Counted from the stretch's first letter, positions 34,205 through 42,434 are shown. The stretch: 64,000 bases of DNA from Actinophytocola sp963840275 (GCA_963840275.1 CAWIYK010000010.1:1276158-1340157); one strand, 5' to 3'. Translations and numbers: made by a program. Notes: a model not told the origin generated them from the letters alone.

Positions 34205-34237
34205 GACAACATGTTGTCATGTTGGCAACATGTTGTC
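34205..34237. promoter_or_regulatory. Twin MarR-type operator palindromes
   Basis: GACAACATGTTGTC (34205-34218) is a perfect 14-bp palindrome, and GGCAACATGTTGTC (34224-34237) is a one-mismatch copy, 19 bp centre to centre. They fill the 49 bp between the upstream oxidoreductase stop and the PfpI-like start codon. This is the layout expected for autorepression by the MarR protein encoded two genes on. Confidence 0.8.
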
Positions 34238-34252
34238 AATGAGTGACCCCGC

Positions 34253-35218
34253 TCAGCCGAGGTGGTGGAAGCCCTCCACCACCTGCTGCACCCGCAGCGC
34301 GGTGGCGAAGTCCGCGAGGTGCTCCGGTCGCTCGCCGCGCACGGCCGCCGCGAACCGGGTCAGGCGGGTCGACTCCGAGCCGCTCTCGGCGGCCGGCGCG
34401 ACCGGGGTCCAGTCGCCGTTCTCGTGGACGAAGAGCCTGGTCCAGTCCCGCAGCTGGTAGGAGCGCTCGGTGCCCCACAACGTCCACTCGTACAGCTCCG
34501 GCCCGACCACGCCGGACAGCCCCGACACCTGCACCGGCACGTCGCCGGCGCGGAACAACCCGTGCGCGGCGACCTCGCTGCCGCCGGACCGGTCGTAGGT
34601 CACGTCGAGGTGGACCGGCCGCAGCACCCCGAGCAGCCGGTCGGTCAGGTACGCGAAGTGGGAGAACACCTCGCGGAGGAAGCCGCCCTGGGCGTTCTCC
34701 GCCAGCCACGTCGCGTCGGCCTGGAAGGCGCGTGGCCACTGTGGGAAGCGCAGCCGCAGCTCGACCCCGGTGATCCGGCCCGGCTCGCCGGCGCGGACCG
34801 CGCGTTCGAGCTCGAGCGTGGCGTGCCGATCGGACAGCGAGTAGTTGACCGCCGCCGCGAGGCCCGACTCCCGCGCGGCGTCCAGCATCCGTTGGCCGTC
34901 GGCCAGGCTGATCGCCAGCGGCTTCTCACAGAACACCGCCTTGCCCGACCGCAGCGCCGCCACCGCGAGGTCGGCGTGGGACGCGGGTGGCGTCGCGAGG
35001 TAGACGGCGTCCAGCTCGGTCGAGCCGATCACCTCGGCCGGGTCGGTCGTGAAGGTCACGTCCGGGTGGGCGGCGCCGCGCTCGGCCACCGTCCGCGGGT
35101 TCAGGTCGGCGGCGAGCCGGACCGCGAAGTGGGGGTGGGGCACGGCGGCGCCGAGCATCTCGACGCCCATGGCGCCGAGGCCGATGACGCCGAGTCGGAT
35201 CGGTCGGGGTTCGGTCAC
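34253..35218 (-). CDS. Gfo/Idh/MocA-family oxidoreductase
   Basis: The 321-residue protein has an N-terminal Rossmann fold (L-G-V-I-G-L-G-A-M-G), the family's E-K-P motif in F-C-E-K-P-L, and a C-terminal beta-sheet domain with W-x-R/H-like residues (F-S-H-F-A-Y-L-T-D). It starts at GTG 35218, with GTG 35224 as an alternative. It probably oxidises or reduces a sugar-like or inositol-like substrate with NAD(P). It is divergent from a second Gfo/Idh/MocA gene, with 58 bp between the starts. Confidence 0.92.
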   Translation of the reverse strand: MTEPRPIRLGVIGLGAMGVEMLGAAVPHPHFAVRLAADLNPRTVAERGAAHPDVTFTTDPAEVIGSTELDAVYLATPPASHADLAVAALRSGKAVFCEKPLAISLADGQRMLDAARESGLAAAVNYSLSDRHATLELERAVRAGEPGRITGVELRLRFPQWPRAFQADATWLAENAQGGFLREVFSHFAYLTDRLLGVLRPVHLDVTYDRSGGSEVAAHGLFRAGDVPVQVSGLSGVVGPELYEWTLWGTERSYQLRDWTRLFVHENGDWTPVAPAAESGSESTRLTRFAAAVRGERPEHLADFATALRVQQVVEGFHHLG

Positions 35219-35276
35219 GCGCACAGTCTCGACAGACGGCACGGGTTCGTCCAGCGGTCCTGTTGGATGGGGAAAT

Positions 35277-36326
35277 GTGACGAGCTTCGCGATCATCGGG
35301 TCCGGTTGGCGCGCCGAGTACTTCTGGCGTCTCGCCGCCGCGCTGGACGACCTCACCTGCGTCGGCGTGGTGTCGCGTCGCCGGCAGGACCTGCCGGTGC
35401 CGGTCCACCTGTCGCTGGCCGAGTGCCTCGCCGCCGCGAAGCCGGACTTCGTGGTCACCGCCGTGCCGTGGGATGTGACGCCCTCGCTCGTGGTGGAGCT
35501 GGTGGCGCACGGGGTGCCGGTGCTGGCCGAGACGCCGCCCGCGCCCGACCTCGACGGGCTTCGCGAGCTGTGGCACCGGGTCGGGGACAGCGGGCTGGTC
35601 CAGGTCGCCGAGCAGTACAGCCGCGTGCCCGCCCACGCCGCCCGCGTCGCGCTGGTCCGCTCGGGCGTCATCGGCGAGCCGACGCGGGTGGACGTGTCGT
35701 CGACGCACCAGTACCACGCCGTGTCGCTCATCCGGACGCTGCTCGGGGTGGGGCGCGGCCGCGCCGAGGTGCGTGCCGTGCGGACGACCGCGCCGCTCGC
35801 CGACCCGCTCTCCCGCGACGGCTGGGCCGAGGAGGTGGCGGTCAAGCAGGCCACCACGACCATCGCGACGATCGCGTTCGACGGCGGCGGGTTCGGCGTC
35901 TACGACTTCACCGACAACCAGTGGCACAACCAGTTGCTGACGCGCCGGCTGCTCGTGCGCGGCACGAACGGCGAGCTGCACGACCAGGACGTCGTGCGTC
36001 TCGTGGCCGACCGCACCATTGTCCGGTCGCCGATCGTGCGCCGGCAGACCGGCTACGACCTGGACCTCGACGGCTTCGACACCGATCACATCACGTTCGG
36101 CGCCGACGTCCTGTACCGCAACCCTTTTCATGGACAGCGGTGGAACGACGAGGAGATCGCCATCGCCACCCTCCTCCTGGACACCGCGGCGTGGGTCGCC
36201 GGCAGCGGCCCGGAGCCGTACCCGCTCGCCGACGGCATCCAGGACCACCGCATCGCGCTCGCCATCGAGGAGGCCGCCGACCGCGACACCCGCGTCCAGG
36301 TCGACGACGAGCCGTGGCACCGGTAG
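35277..36326 (+). CDS. Gfo/Idh/MocA-family oxidoreductase, second copy
   Basis: GTG 35277 (GGATGGGG upstream) gives 349 residues with Rossmann motif F-A-I-I-G-S-G-W-R-A-E. The usual E-K-P is replaced by A-E-T-P in V-L-A-E-T-P-P-A-P, a variant seen in a subgroup. A catalytic-domain H is present in S-S-T-H-Q-Y-H. It is not a recent duplicate of its divergent neighbour. The two may act on related substrates. Its last 13 bp overlap the start of the decayed GNAT gene. Confidence 0.88.
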   Translation: MTSFAIIGSGWRAEYFWRLAAALDDLTCVGVVSRRRQDLPVPVHLSLAECLAAAKPDFVVTAVPWDVTPSLVVELVAHGVPVLAETPPAPDLDGLRELWHRVGDSGLVQVAEQYSRVPAHAARVALVRSGVIGEPTRVDVSSTHQYHAVSLIRTLLGVGRGRAEVRAVRTTAPLADPLSRDGWAEEVAVKQATTTIATIAFDGGGFGVYDFTDNQWHNQLLTRRLLVRGTNGELHDQDVVRLVADRTIVRSPIVRRQTGYDLDLDGFDTDHITFGADVLYRNPFHGQRWNDEEIAIATLLLDTAAWVAGSGPEPYPLADGIQDHRIALAIEEAADRDTRVQVDDEPWHR

Positions 36327-36700
36327 CACCGGAAGCACTGCGCGGGCTGCAGGAGCGAGCGGCCATGGCGGATCCTGCCGGGTTGGCGCCCAGAGTCGTT
36401 GGGGCAGAAGCGTTCTACGCCGCACGTGATGCGCTCGCGCGGTTCCCGATCAGCCCCGGCGCGTGTCCGGACGGGCCGGCGTGTTCGGCATGGCGACACT
36501 GCCCGAGGCACGCGGGAAGGGCGCGGCCCGCGCGGTGCTCGCCGCGTTGGCCGACTGGGCCGGCGCGCACGGGGGCCGACCGCATGTACCTCCAGGTGGA
36601 GCGCGACAACGTTCCCGCGCTGCGGCTGTACGAGCGCACGGGCTTCACCGTGGCGCACGACTACCACTACCGCACAGCCCGGGCCTGCCGTTCGCGCTGA
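36314..36700 (+). pseudogene. GNAT acetyltransferase remnant with internal deletion and two frameshifts
   Basis: The reading starts as V-A-P-V-A-P-E-A-L-R-G-L-Q-E-R-A-A and reaches P-I-S-P-G-A-C-P. Then the sense jumps to the next frame for G-V-F-G-M-A-T-L-P-E-A-R-G-K-G-A-A-R (acetyl-CoA-binding loop, from ~36477) and back at the GGGGG near 36573 for R-M-Y-L-Q-V-E-R-D-N and R-L-Y-E-R-T-G-F. The -1 and +1 shifts cancel. A complete family member needs roughly 100 more residues between the two blocks. The gene once overlapped the preceding oxidoreductase (GTG at 36314). Confidence 0.8.
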
Positions 36701-36715
36701 CCACACCGCCGCTTT

Positions 36716-36744
36716 TGGTCTGGACCACAGGTTGGTCTGGACCA
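36716..36744. promoter_or_regulatory. Tandem DasR-like operators upstream of S1 protease
   Basis: TGGTCTGGACCA occurs at 36716-36727 and 36733-36744, each a GGTC-GACC dyad, 17 bp apart, followed at once by TAGACT. They resemble the dre sites (TGGTCTAGACCA) of the GntR/HutC regulator DasR and the 12-bp direct repeats of Streptomyces chitinase promoters. TTGGTC and TAGACT could serve as -35 and -10. Confidence 0.65.
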
Positions 36745-36802
36745 TAGACTGAAGGCTCTGCGTCATCGTCCGATCGCTCACCGTACAAGGGAGTTGTGGC
36801 TG

Positions 36803-37909
36803 ATGAGACCAACACGTCGGGTACTCGCGGCGCTGGCCGCGGTGGTCGTCTCCACCGGGTTGGGCATGGCGCCCACCGCACAGGCCGGCACGACACCGAG
36901 CGACTGGGACCGGATGCTCGCCCAGCAGCCACTCATCCGAGCGGCCGACGTCGTCCAGGCCGAGGTGCTGCGCGGCGCACACGCCGGGTTCGCGGGCATC
37001 GTCCTCGAGGACGACCACGTCGACCTGTGGTGGAAGGGCGCGGTGCCGGCACCGGTCGCCGCCGTGGTCGCGAAGTCCGCCGTACCGGTGGCAGTCCAGT
37101 CGGCGAAGTACTCCAACGCCGAGCTGCGCGCGGCCGCCGAGGTGATCGACGCCCGCCGGGACGCGAAGTCCGCCGTGCACGCGGTGAAGATCCCGGCCGA
37201 CGGCAGCGGTCTGGTCCTCGGCACGACCTCGGCGCCCGCCGCGGCGGCGTTCACGTCACTGGTGCGGGTGCCGGTGCGCGTCGTCGTGGAGGAGCCGCTC
37301 GTGCCGGTCTCGCGGCAGAACGACAGCCCGCCCTGGAAGGGCGGCGCGACGATCGTGCTCGGCAACGCCGCGTGCACCTCGGGGTTCTCCGTCCGCAATG
37401 GCGCCGACCAGCGGTTCCTGTTGACCGCGGGCCACTGCGGCAACCCCGGCGTGCGGGTGACCGATCCGACCGGCGAGTTCATCGGCAACGCCGGCAGCAA
37501 GCACGGCGACCACGACATCATGCTGATCCCGACCGGCAACGTCGTGAACCAGCAGTACGTCGGCGGCGGCGACAGCAACTCCGTGGAGACCGTGCGCGGC
37601 TGGGGCGACGTCTACACCGGCGAGTTCCTGTGCCAGTCCGGCGTCACCAGCGCCCGTGAGACCGGCAACCCGGTGTGCAACATCAAGGTTCTGTTCTTCT
37701 ACAACGACCGCGAGGACCTCGTGGAGGGCGAGCAGATGAACGGCCAGCCCGCCGCGCGTCCCGGTGACAGCGGCGGTCCGGTCTACGGTCCGGCGTCGGG
37801 CGGTGGCGTGATCGCGAAGGGCACCGTGACCCGCACCGCGGGCGCGCGCATCGGCTTCCAGGACTTCCGCACCGCGTCGCGGGACTTCGGGGTCTACATC
37901 CCACTCTGA
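36803..37909 (+). CDS. Secreted trypsin-like serine protease (S1 family)
   Basis: ATG 36803 has AAGGGAG 9 nt upstream and a signal peptide ending near A-Q-A-G. Residues ~30-170 form an N-terminal propeptide-like region. The protease domain shows the triad His in L-L-T-A-G-H-C-G, Asp in G-D-H-D-I-M-L-I, and Ser in R-P-G-D-S-G-G-P-V. Cys pairs are placed as in streptogrisin-like enzymes (A-C-T-S-G-F...H-C and C-Q-S-G...V-C). The 368-residue length fits a secreted zymogen. Two DasR-like sites upstream suggest aminosugar-linked control. Confidence 0.93.
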   Translation: MRPTRRVLAALAAVVVSTGLGMAPTAQAGTTPSDWDRMLAQQPLIRAADVVQAEVLRGAHAGFAGIVLEDDHVDLWWKGAVPAPVAAVVAKSAVPVAVQSAKYSNAELRAAAEVIDARRDAKSAVHAVKIPADGSGLVLGTTSAPAAAAFTSLVRVPVRVVVEEPLVPVSRQNDSPPWKGGATIVLGNAACTSGFSVRNGADQRFLLTAGHCGNPGVRVTDPTGEFIGNAGSKHGDHDIMLIPTGNVVNQQYVGGGDSNSVETVRGWGDVYTGEFLCQSGVTSARETGNPVCNIKVLFFYNDREDLVEGEQMNGQPAARPGDSGGPVYGPASGGGVIAKGTVTRTAGARIGFQDFRTASRDFGVYIPL

Positions 37910-37916
37910 GTCGGGG

Positions 37917-39206
37917 CTACCGGAACAGCCGGTCCGGGACGGCGTCGGCGAGCACCTTGTACCCCGCCGGGTTCAGGTGCAGGTGGTCGCCGACGTCGAG
38001 GGCCGGGAGAAGCTGCCTCGGCTGCGCGGGATCGCGACTCGCGCGGTCGAAGTCGAGCACCGCGTCGAACCGGCCGCCGGTGCGGATCCACTGGTTGACC
38101 GTCTGCCGCGCGGCTTCGCGAAATCCGCCGGGGTCGTCGTAGGCCGTGTTGCCGCCGAACGGCGTCAACGTCGCGCCGTACACCCGGATTCCTTGCGCGT
38201 GGGCACGAACGACGATCTGCTCGTACGCGCCGATCAGGTCGGCGGCGACCTGTTTCTGCGCCGCCTCGGTGGCCTCGGCGGTGCCGATGTCGTTGACGCC
38301 CTCGAAGACGACCAGCCACCGCACTCCGCTCTGTGCCAGCACATCGCGGTCCAGCCGGGCGAGCGCGTTGGGGCCGAGGCCGTCGTTGAGCACCCGGTTG
38401 CCGCCGGCCGCCTGGTTCACGACCGCGACACCGGCGGTGGCCGGCCGCGACTGCAGTCGGTCGAGCAGTTGGTCGGGCCAGCGGTCGTTCAGGTTGGTGG
38501 TGGAGCCCCGGCCGTCGGTGAGCGAGTCGCCGAGCATCACCGCCGTCGAGGTGGTTCTCGGCGTCGGCACCTCGACGCCGCTCAGGAAGTACCAGTGGTC
38601 GGTCGGTGTCGCCCCGGCGAGTTCGGCGTCGGCGACGTGGTTGCCGGCAAGGAGATGGGTGGTGGTCCGCGAGCCGGGGTGGGAGGTGATCTCGTTGGAA
38701 GCCTGGCCGTCGGCGAGGTAGGTCGTGACGGTGAGGTTGGCGCGCGCGGTCAGCGGGAACCACACCGGGTCGGACACCATCTGCGCGCCGACCGGGACGA
38801 CGACGGAAGCGCGGCCGTTGAACGTCACCGGCCGCGCCGAGCCCGGCTCCACGGCGCTCACCCCGGCCTGCCCGCCGACCGGCCGCGCCACCGACACGGC
38901 GGTGATGGGCAACGCGGTGCCGCCGAACGCGTTGGAGAAGCGCAATCGCAGCTCGTTGCCGCCGACCGACACCCGGACGGTCTGGCGCACCGTGGCGTCC
39001 GCGAGCACCAGACCGTCCTGTGTGAACGGTGGCGGCGGCAGGTTGCCGGGCTCGGTCAACTGCGGCATCGCCGCCCAGGTGTGCACCCAGTGACCGGAGT
39101 CGGGCGGGCCCGCGCTCGGGCCGCCGACCACGGCGGAGAAAGCGGCGACGGCGACCGTGCTGACCACGGCGGCGACAAGACTGACAGCGGATCGCCTTGC
39201 GCGCAT
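37917..39206 (-). CDS. Secreted SGNH/GDSL esterase (carbohydrate-esterase-like)
   Basis: The 429-residue protein has a signal peptide and an N-terminal beta-sandwich (residues ~40-200), then an SGNH domain with M-L-G-D-S-L-T-D-G, N-Q-A-A-G-G-N-R, F-E-G-V-N-D-I-G and D-H-L-H-L-N-P-A-G-Y. All four catalytic blocks are present. The two-domain layout with S-G-V-E-V before the GDS motif matches extracellular rhamnogalacturonan- or xylan-acetylesterase-like proteins of actinomycetes. The start ATG 39206 follows GGAGG. A BxlR-like dyad overlaps the ribosome site. Confidence 0.92.
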   Translation of the reverse strand: MRARRSAVSLVAAVVSTVAVAAFSAVVGGPSAGPPDSGHWVHTWAAMPQLTEPGNLPPPPFTQDGLVLADATVRQTVRVSVGGNELRLRFSNAFGGTALPITAVSVARPVGGQAGVSAVEPGSARPVTFNGRASVVVPVGAQMVSDPVWFPLTARANLTVTTYLADGQASNEITSHPGSRTTTHLLAGNHVADAELAGATPTDHWYFLSGVEVPTPRTTSTAVMLGDSLTDGRGSTTNLNDRWPDQLLDRLQSRPATAGVAVVNQAAGGNRVLNDGLGPNALARLDRDVLAQSGVRWLVVFEGVNDIGTAEATEAAQKQVAADLIGAYEQIVVRAHAQGIRVYGATLTPFGGNTAYDDPGGFREAARQTVNQWIRTGGRFDAVLDFDRASRDPAQPRQLLPALDVGDHLHLNPAGYKVLADAVPDRLFR

Positions 39207-39213
39207 TGTCGCC

Positions 39214-39228
39214 TCCGAAAATTTCGGA
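39214..39228. promoter_or_regulatory. CGAAA-N-TTTCG operator overlapping the esterase ribosome site
   Basis: TCCGAAAATTTCGGA has perfect 7-bp arms around one base, 8 bp from the start codon. CGAAA-N-TTTCG is the published operator pattern of BxlR-type xylan-utilisation repressors in Streptomyces. It suggests that this esterase is induced with hemicellulose genes. The match is by motif only. Confidence 0.6.
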
Positions 39229-39308
39229 ATACCTCGACATTCGTTTCGAAAATAGGCCGCGCGCGCTATTCGGTCAAGCGTGCCGCATTTCCGGAAGTTT
39301 CATTTGTT

Positions 39309-39470
39309 TCAGCTCGCCGCGCTGCGCACGAACTCGATGATCGCCTCGACGCCGTCGGTGATCCAGCCGAGGATCGCCTGCACGCCGTCGCCCAGCTGGG
39401 TCGGGTGGGCGATCAGCGTGTACACCAGCACGGCGGCCGCCACGAGCAGGACGACCTTCTTCGGGTTCAT
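39309..39470 (-). CDS. Small single-TM membrane protein
   Basis: This 53-residue protein starts M-N-P-K-K-V-V-L-L-V, has one TM helix (residues ~5-22), then P-T-Q-L-G-D and an amphipathic helix W-I-T-D-G-V-E-A-I-I-E-F. Small proteins with this pattern are widespread in actinobacteria but uncharacterised. The ribosome site is poor. It lies between the GDSL gene's promoter and the divergent Vgb-like gene. Confidence 0.7.
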   Translation of the reverse strand: MNPKKVVLLVAAAVLVYTLIAHPTQLGDGVQAILGWITDGVEAIIEFVRSAAS

Positions 39471-39612
39471 GTGTCGAACGTAGGCGATGCCGCCCATAGG
39501 TGATCAATAGCCCCATCAGGTGACAGTTCGCCCCGTGGTGCGGAAATCACGTTGCCGTACGTCACGCGGCCGGCCACGATGGCCGCTTCGCAGCCGACGA
39601 TCGGGGGGAACC

Positions 39613-40491
39613 GTGGTGCGCCTGGTGGAGTACGTGGCCGGGGCGGGTGCGACGCCGTACGGTGTCGCGGCGGCGCCGGACGGCGGAGTGTGGTTCACCG
39701 ACGCCGAACAGGGCCGCCTCGGGCGGATGAGCCCGACCGGTGCGCTGACCAGCCACCAGCTCTCGCCGGCCACCGGCCGGCCCCTGCTGTTGGCGGCCGG
39801 GCCCGACAGCGCCATGTGGTTCACCGAGACGGTCGGCAACCGCATCGGCCGGGCCACTGTGGACGGAGCGGTCACCGCGTTCGACCTCCCCACCCCGGAC
39901 TCGGGACCGTTCGGGATCGCGGCGGGCCCGGACGACGCGCTGTGGTTCACGGCGATGAACGCCGACCTCGTCGGCCGCCTCGACCTCGACGGCACGGTCA
40001 CCGAGTTCGCCCTCCCCGCGAAGGGCGCCTACCCGTCGATGATCGCCGCGGGCCCGGACGGGGCGCTGTGGTTCACGATGAACCAGGCCAACGCGATCGG
40101 CCGGGTCACCACGGAGGGCGCCGTCACCACGTTCCCGCTGCCGACCGACGCCGCCGCCCCGGTGGGCATCGCCGGCGGCGCCGACGCGATGTGGTTCGTC
40201 GAGATCGGCGCCGGGCAGGTCGGGCGCATCGACATGGCCGGTGCGGTCACCGAGTTCCCGCTGCCGGACCGCGGCGCCCGCCCGCACGCGATCGCCGCCG
40301 ACCCGCGCGGGTGCCACTGGTTCACCGAATGGGGGACCGGCCGGGTGGGCCGGATCGACGCGGCCGGCGAGATCGAGACCCACGCGCTGCCGGACCCGGC
40401 CTCGGAACCGCACGGCATCGCGGTCGACCGGGCCGGCGACGTGTGGGTGGCGCTGGAGGTCGGCTCGCTGGCGCGACTGACACCGTCCTAG
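39613..40491 (+). CDS. Vgb-like six/seven-bladed beta-propeller protein
   Basis: GTG 39613 follows GGGGGGAACC. The 292-residue product is built from ~42-residue repeats, each with a G-P-D-x-A-L/M-W-F-T motif followed by I-G-R-x-x-x-x-G-x-V-T-x-F-x-L-P. This is the repeat of virginiamycin B lyase (Vgb) propellers. True Vgb has a catalytic His and Mg2+-binding acids. Here H-W-F-T-E-W is present near blade six, but assignment as an antibiotic lyase cannot be made from sequence. It has no signal peptide, so it acts in the cytoplasm. Confidence 0.85.
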   Translation: MVRLVEYVAGAGATPYGVAAAPDGGVWFTDAEQGRLGRMSPTGALTSHQLSPATGRPLLLAAGPDSAMWFTETVGNRIGRATVDGAVTAFDLPTPDSGPFGIAAGPDDALWFTAMNADLVGRLDLDGTVTEFALPAKGAYPSMIAAGPDGALWFTMNQANAIGRVTTEGAVTTFPLPTDAAAPVGIAGGADAMWFVEIGAGQVGRIDMAGAVTEFPLPDRGARPHAIAADPRGCHWFTEWGTGRVGRIDAAGEIETHALPDPASEPHGIAVDRAGDVWVALEVGSLARLTPS

Positions 40492-40603
40492 TGCGGATTC
40501 GTCGAACGGTGTAGACCGGAGAGGTCGAGTAGGCTTCTCGGTGCAACCAGGTTGAGACGCCAGCCTGTCCCCGAAACCCGCTGGTCGACAACTGGAGGCT
40601 GTA

Positions 40604-40990
40604 ATGCCGAGTGCCCCTGATACACAGTTCGACGTTCCGACCGGAGCGCTGCGGACCCGCATAGAGAGACGCGGGGCGGCCGTCGTCGTCCACGTGGCCG
40701 GGGAGGTCGACCTGTCCAGCGCGGCCGCCCTCGACCAGCGGCTGGACGAGGCCGAACGGCTGGTTCCGCAGCCGGTGCCGGTCGTGCTGGACCTGGCCGA
40801 GGTGACCTTCCTGGCCTCCGTCGGTCTGTCGCTGCTGATCGACCACGATCGCCGCTGCACGCAGGCGGGCAGCGCGCTGCGAGTCGTCGCGGCCAACCGT
40901 GCGGTCGTGCGCGCGATCGCCGTCACCGGGCTCACCGACACGGTGACCGTGGTGAGCACGCTCGCGGAGGCGCTGGAGGAGACCGCATGA
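40604..40990 (+). CDS. STAS-domain anti-sigma-factor antagonist
   Basis: The 128-residue protein is a single STAS domain: V-V-V-H-V-A-G-E-V-D-L-S-S, V-V-L-D-L-A-E-V-T-F-L-A-S-V-G-L, where the Ser after L-A is the phosphorylation site used by anti-sigma kinases. GGAGG lies 5 nt before ATG 40604. Its last 4 bp overlap the SRPBCC gene (ATGA). The partner kinase is not in the window. Likely role: partner-switching control of a stress sigma factor. Confidence 0.93.
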   Translation: MPSAPDTQFDVPTGALRTRIERRGAAVVVHVAGEVDLSSAAALDQRLDEAERLVPQPVPVVLDLAEVTFLASVGLSLLIDHDRRCTQAGSALRVVAANRAVVRAIAVTGLTDTVTVVSTLAEALEETA

Positions 40991-41409
40991 CGACGTACAC
41001 GCATGCCGCCGAGGCGGACGTGCCGGCCGATGCCCTGTTCCGGTTCCTCGCCGACCCGACGAACCTGCCGAGGTACTTCCCGCAGATGACGGCCGCGGAG
41101 CCGGAGGGCGGGGAGACCGTGCACGTCGAGGCGGAGGTGCACGGACACCACGTCGACGGGCAGGCATGGGTGCGGCCCGACCAGGCGGCCCGCCGGCTCG
41201 AATGGGGCGCCGAGGGTCCGGACGACTACCACGGTGAGCTGCAGGTCGAGGAGGTCGTGCCGGGGCGGTCCCGGATCACCGTGTCGCTGCACAGCGTGCG
41301 GGACGCCGAGGGTGACGAGGTGCAGACCGGTCTCGAGCAGACTGTCGCGGCGATCGCGCAGGCCGCGACCGCGGATGCCGACGCGGAGGCCCGCGAGCAG
41401 AACAGCTGA
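40987..41409 (+). CDS. SRPBCC (START-like) family protein
   Basis: The 140-residue protein has an SRPBCC pattern: A-D-V-P-A-D-A-L-F-R-F-L-A-D-P at the N-terminus, a central beta-sheet, E-W-G-A-E-G-P-D-D-Y-H-G-E-L and a long C-terminal helix. Family members bind hydrophobic ligands or act as polyketide-cyclase/AHSA1-like proteins. It is translationally coupled to the STAS gene, which is an odd pairing; a stress-response role is possible. It ends 8 bp from the convergent glycosyltransferase. Confidence 0.83.
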   Translation: MTTYTHAAEADVPADALFRFLADPTNLPRYFPQMTAAEPEGGETVHVEAEVHGHHVDGQAWVRPDQAARRLEWGAEGPDDYHGELQVEEVVPGRSRITVSLHSVRDAEGDEVQTGLEQTVAAIAQAATADADAEAREQNS

Positions 41410-41417
41410 CACTCCCG

Positions 41418-42386
41418 TTAGGCGTGGCCCGGCAGTTGGCGGGCCACATCAGCCGGTGCGGGCATGCGCGCGATCTCCTCGGCGATCGTGCGGGCCGCGT
41501 CTCGGTGACCGGAGTCGGCGCGTAGCAACGTCCTCGTGTGTTCGGCGACCGCGGTCGCGGTCAGTTCCTCGGGGAGCAGGCACAGCCCGGCGCTCGCGGC
41601 GGCGAGCGCCTCCGCGTTGGCGAACTGGTCCGCGCCCTGCGGCAGGACCAGCTGCGGAACCCCGGCGGCGAGCGCGCCGAGGGTGGTGCCGCTGCCACCG
41701 TGGTGCACGACCACGTCGACGTGCGGCAGCAGCGTCGCCTGCGGCACCCAGTTGCGCACGGTGACGTTGTCCGGGACGGCGCCGAGCTCCACCCGGCCGG
41801 TGGCGACGACCACGTGCCGGCCCAGCGCCGCCAAGCCCTCGATGGCGGTGGTGAGCAACTCGGCGGTGCCGAACGCGGTGCCGAGTGTCAGGTAGATCAG
41901 CGAACCCCGCCGGCCGTCCCAGCCGACGGGTTCTGCGAACGGCACGGGACGCAGCTCGATCCGCTCCGCTGTGGCGACGAAGTCCTTGTCCTGCAACGAC
42001 GGCGGGCAGATGTCGAGGTGTGGCAGACCAGGGGGCTCGGTGGGCAGCTCGAGCCCGATGCCGGCCGGGATCATGCGGCCGAAACCGTGCCAGAGGCTCG
42101 GGATCCCGGCCCGCCGCGCGGCGACGGCCGCCCCCGGCAGCCCCCATTCGTGGACGACGAGGTCCGGCCGCAGCCGCGCCAGCTCCGGTTCGAGGTCCTC
42201 GGCGTAGATCTCGTAGAACGAGTCCGCCGGACGGAACGGACGGAGTCCGTTGGCGGCGAGCGGCGCGTGCACGTGCTCGCCGGCGGCCCACCGCACGTCG
42301 TGGCCGGCCTCCCGCGCGGCGACCGCGAGCGGGACCATCGGGTAGGTGTGGCCGACGGAGGCAAGGCTGGCGAACAACACACGCAT
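41418..42386 (-). CDS. GT1-family macrolide-type glycosyltransferase, short
   Basis: The 322-residue protein begins M-R-V-L-F-A-S-L-A-S-V-G-H-T-Y-P, the GT-B start with catalytic His. It carries the C-terminal nucleotide-sugar motif V-V-H-H-G-G-S-G-T-T-L-G-A-L-A-A-G-V-P-Q and L-P-Q-G-A-D-Q-F-A-N-A. Typical MGT-like enzymes have about 390-420 residues, so the inner part of the N-terminal acceptor domain is shortened. It probably uses a dTDP- or UDP-sugar on a small acceptor. No natural-product genes adjoin it. Convergent with the SRPBCC gene. Confidence 0.87.
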   Translation of the reverse strand: MRVLFASLASVGHTYPMVPLAVAAREAGHDVRWAAGEHVHAPLAANGLRPFRPADSFYEIYAEDLEPELARLRPDLVVHEWGLPGAAVAARRAGIPSLWHGFGRMIPAGIGLELPTEPPGLPHLDICPPSLQDKDFVATAERIELRPVPFAEPVGWDGRRGSLIYLTLGTAFGTAELLTTAIEGLAALGRHVVVATGRVELGAVPDNVTVRNWVPQATLLPHVDVVVHHGGSGTTLGALAAGVPQLVLPQGADQFANAEALAAASAGLCLLPEELTATAVAEHTRTLLRADSGHRDAARTIAEEIARMPAPADVARQLPGHA

Positions 42387-42434
42387 GCCGCGGAACCTAC
42401 GCGCCGGTCCGGCGCGCAGGTTCCGCGTGGTCGA

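Noticed and set aside
41418..42386. Macrolide biosynthesis locus at the glycosyltransferase
   Set aside because: The enzyme stands alone between unrelated genes and is shorter than typical family members.
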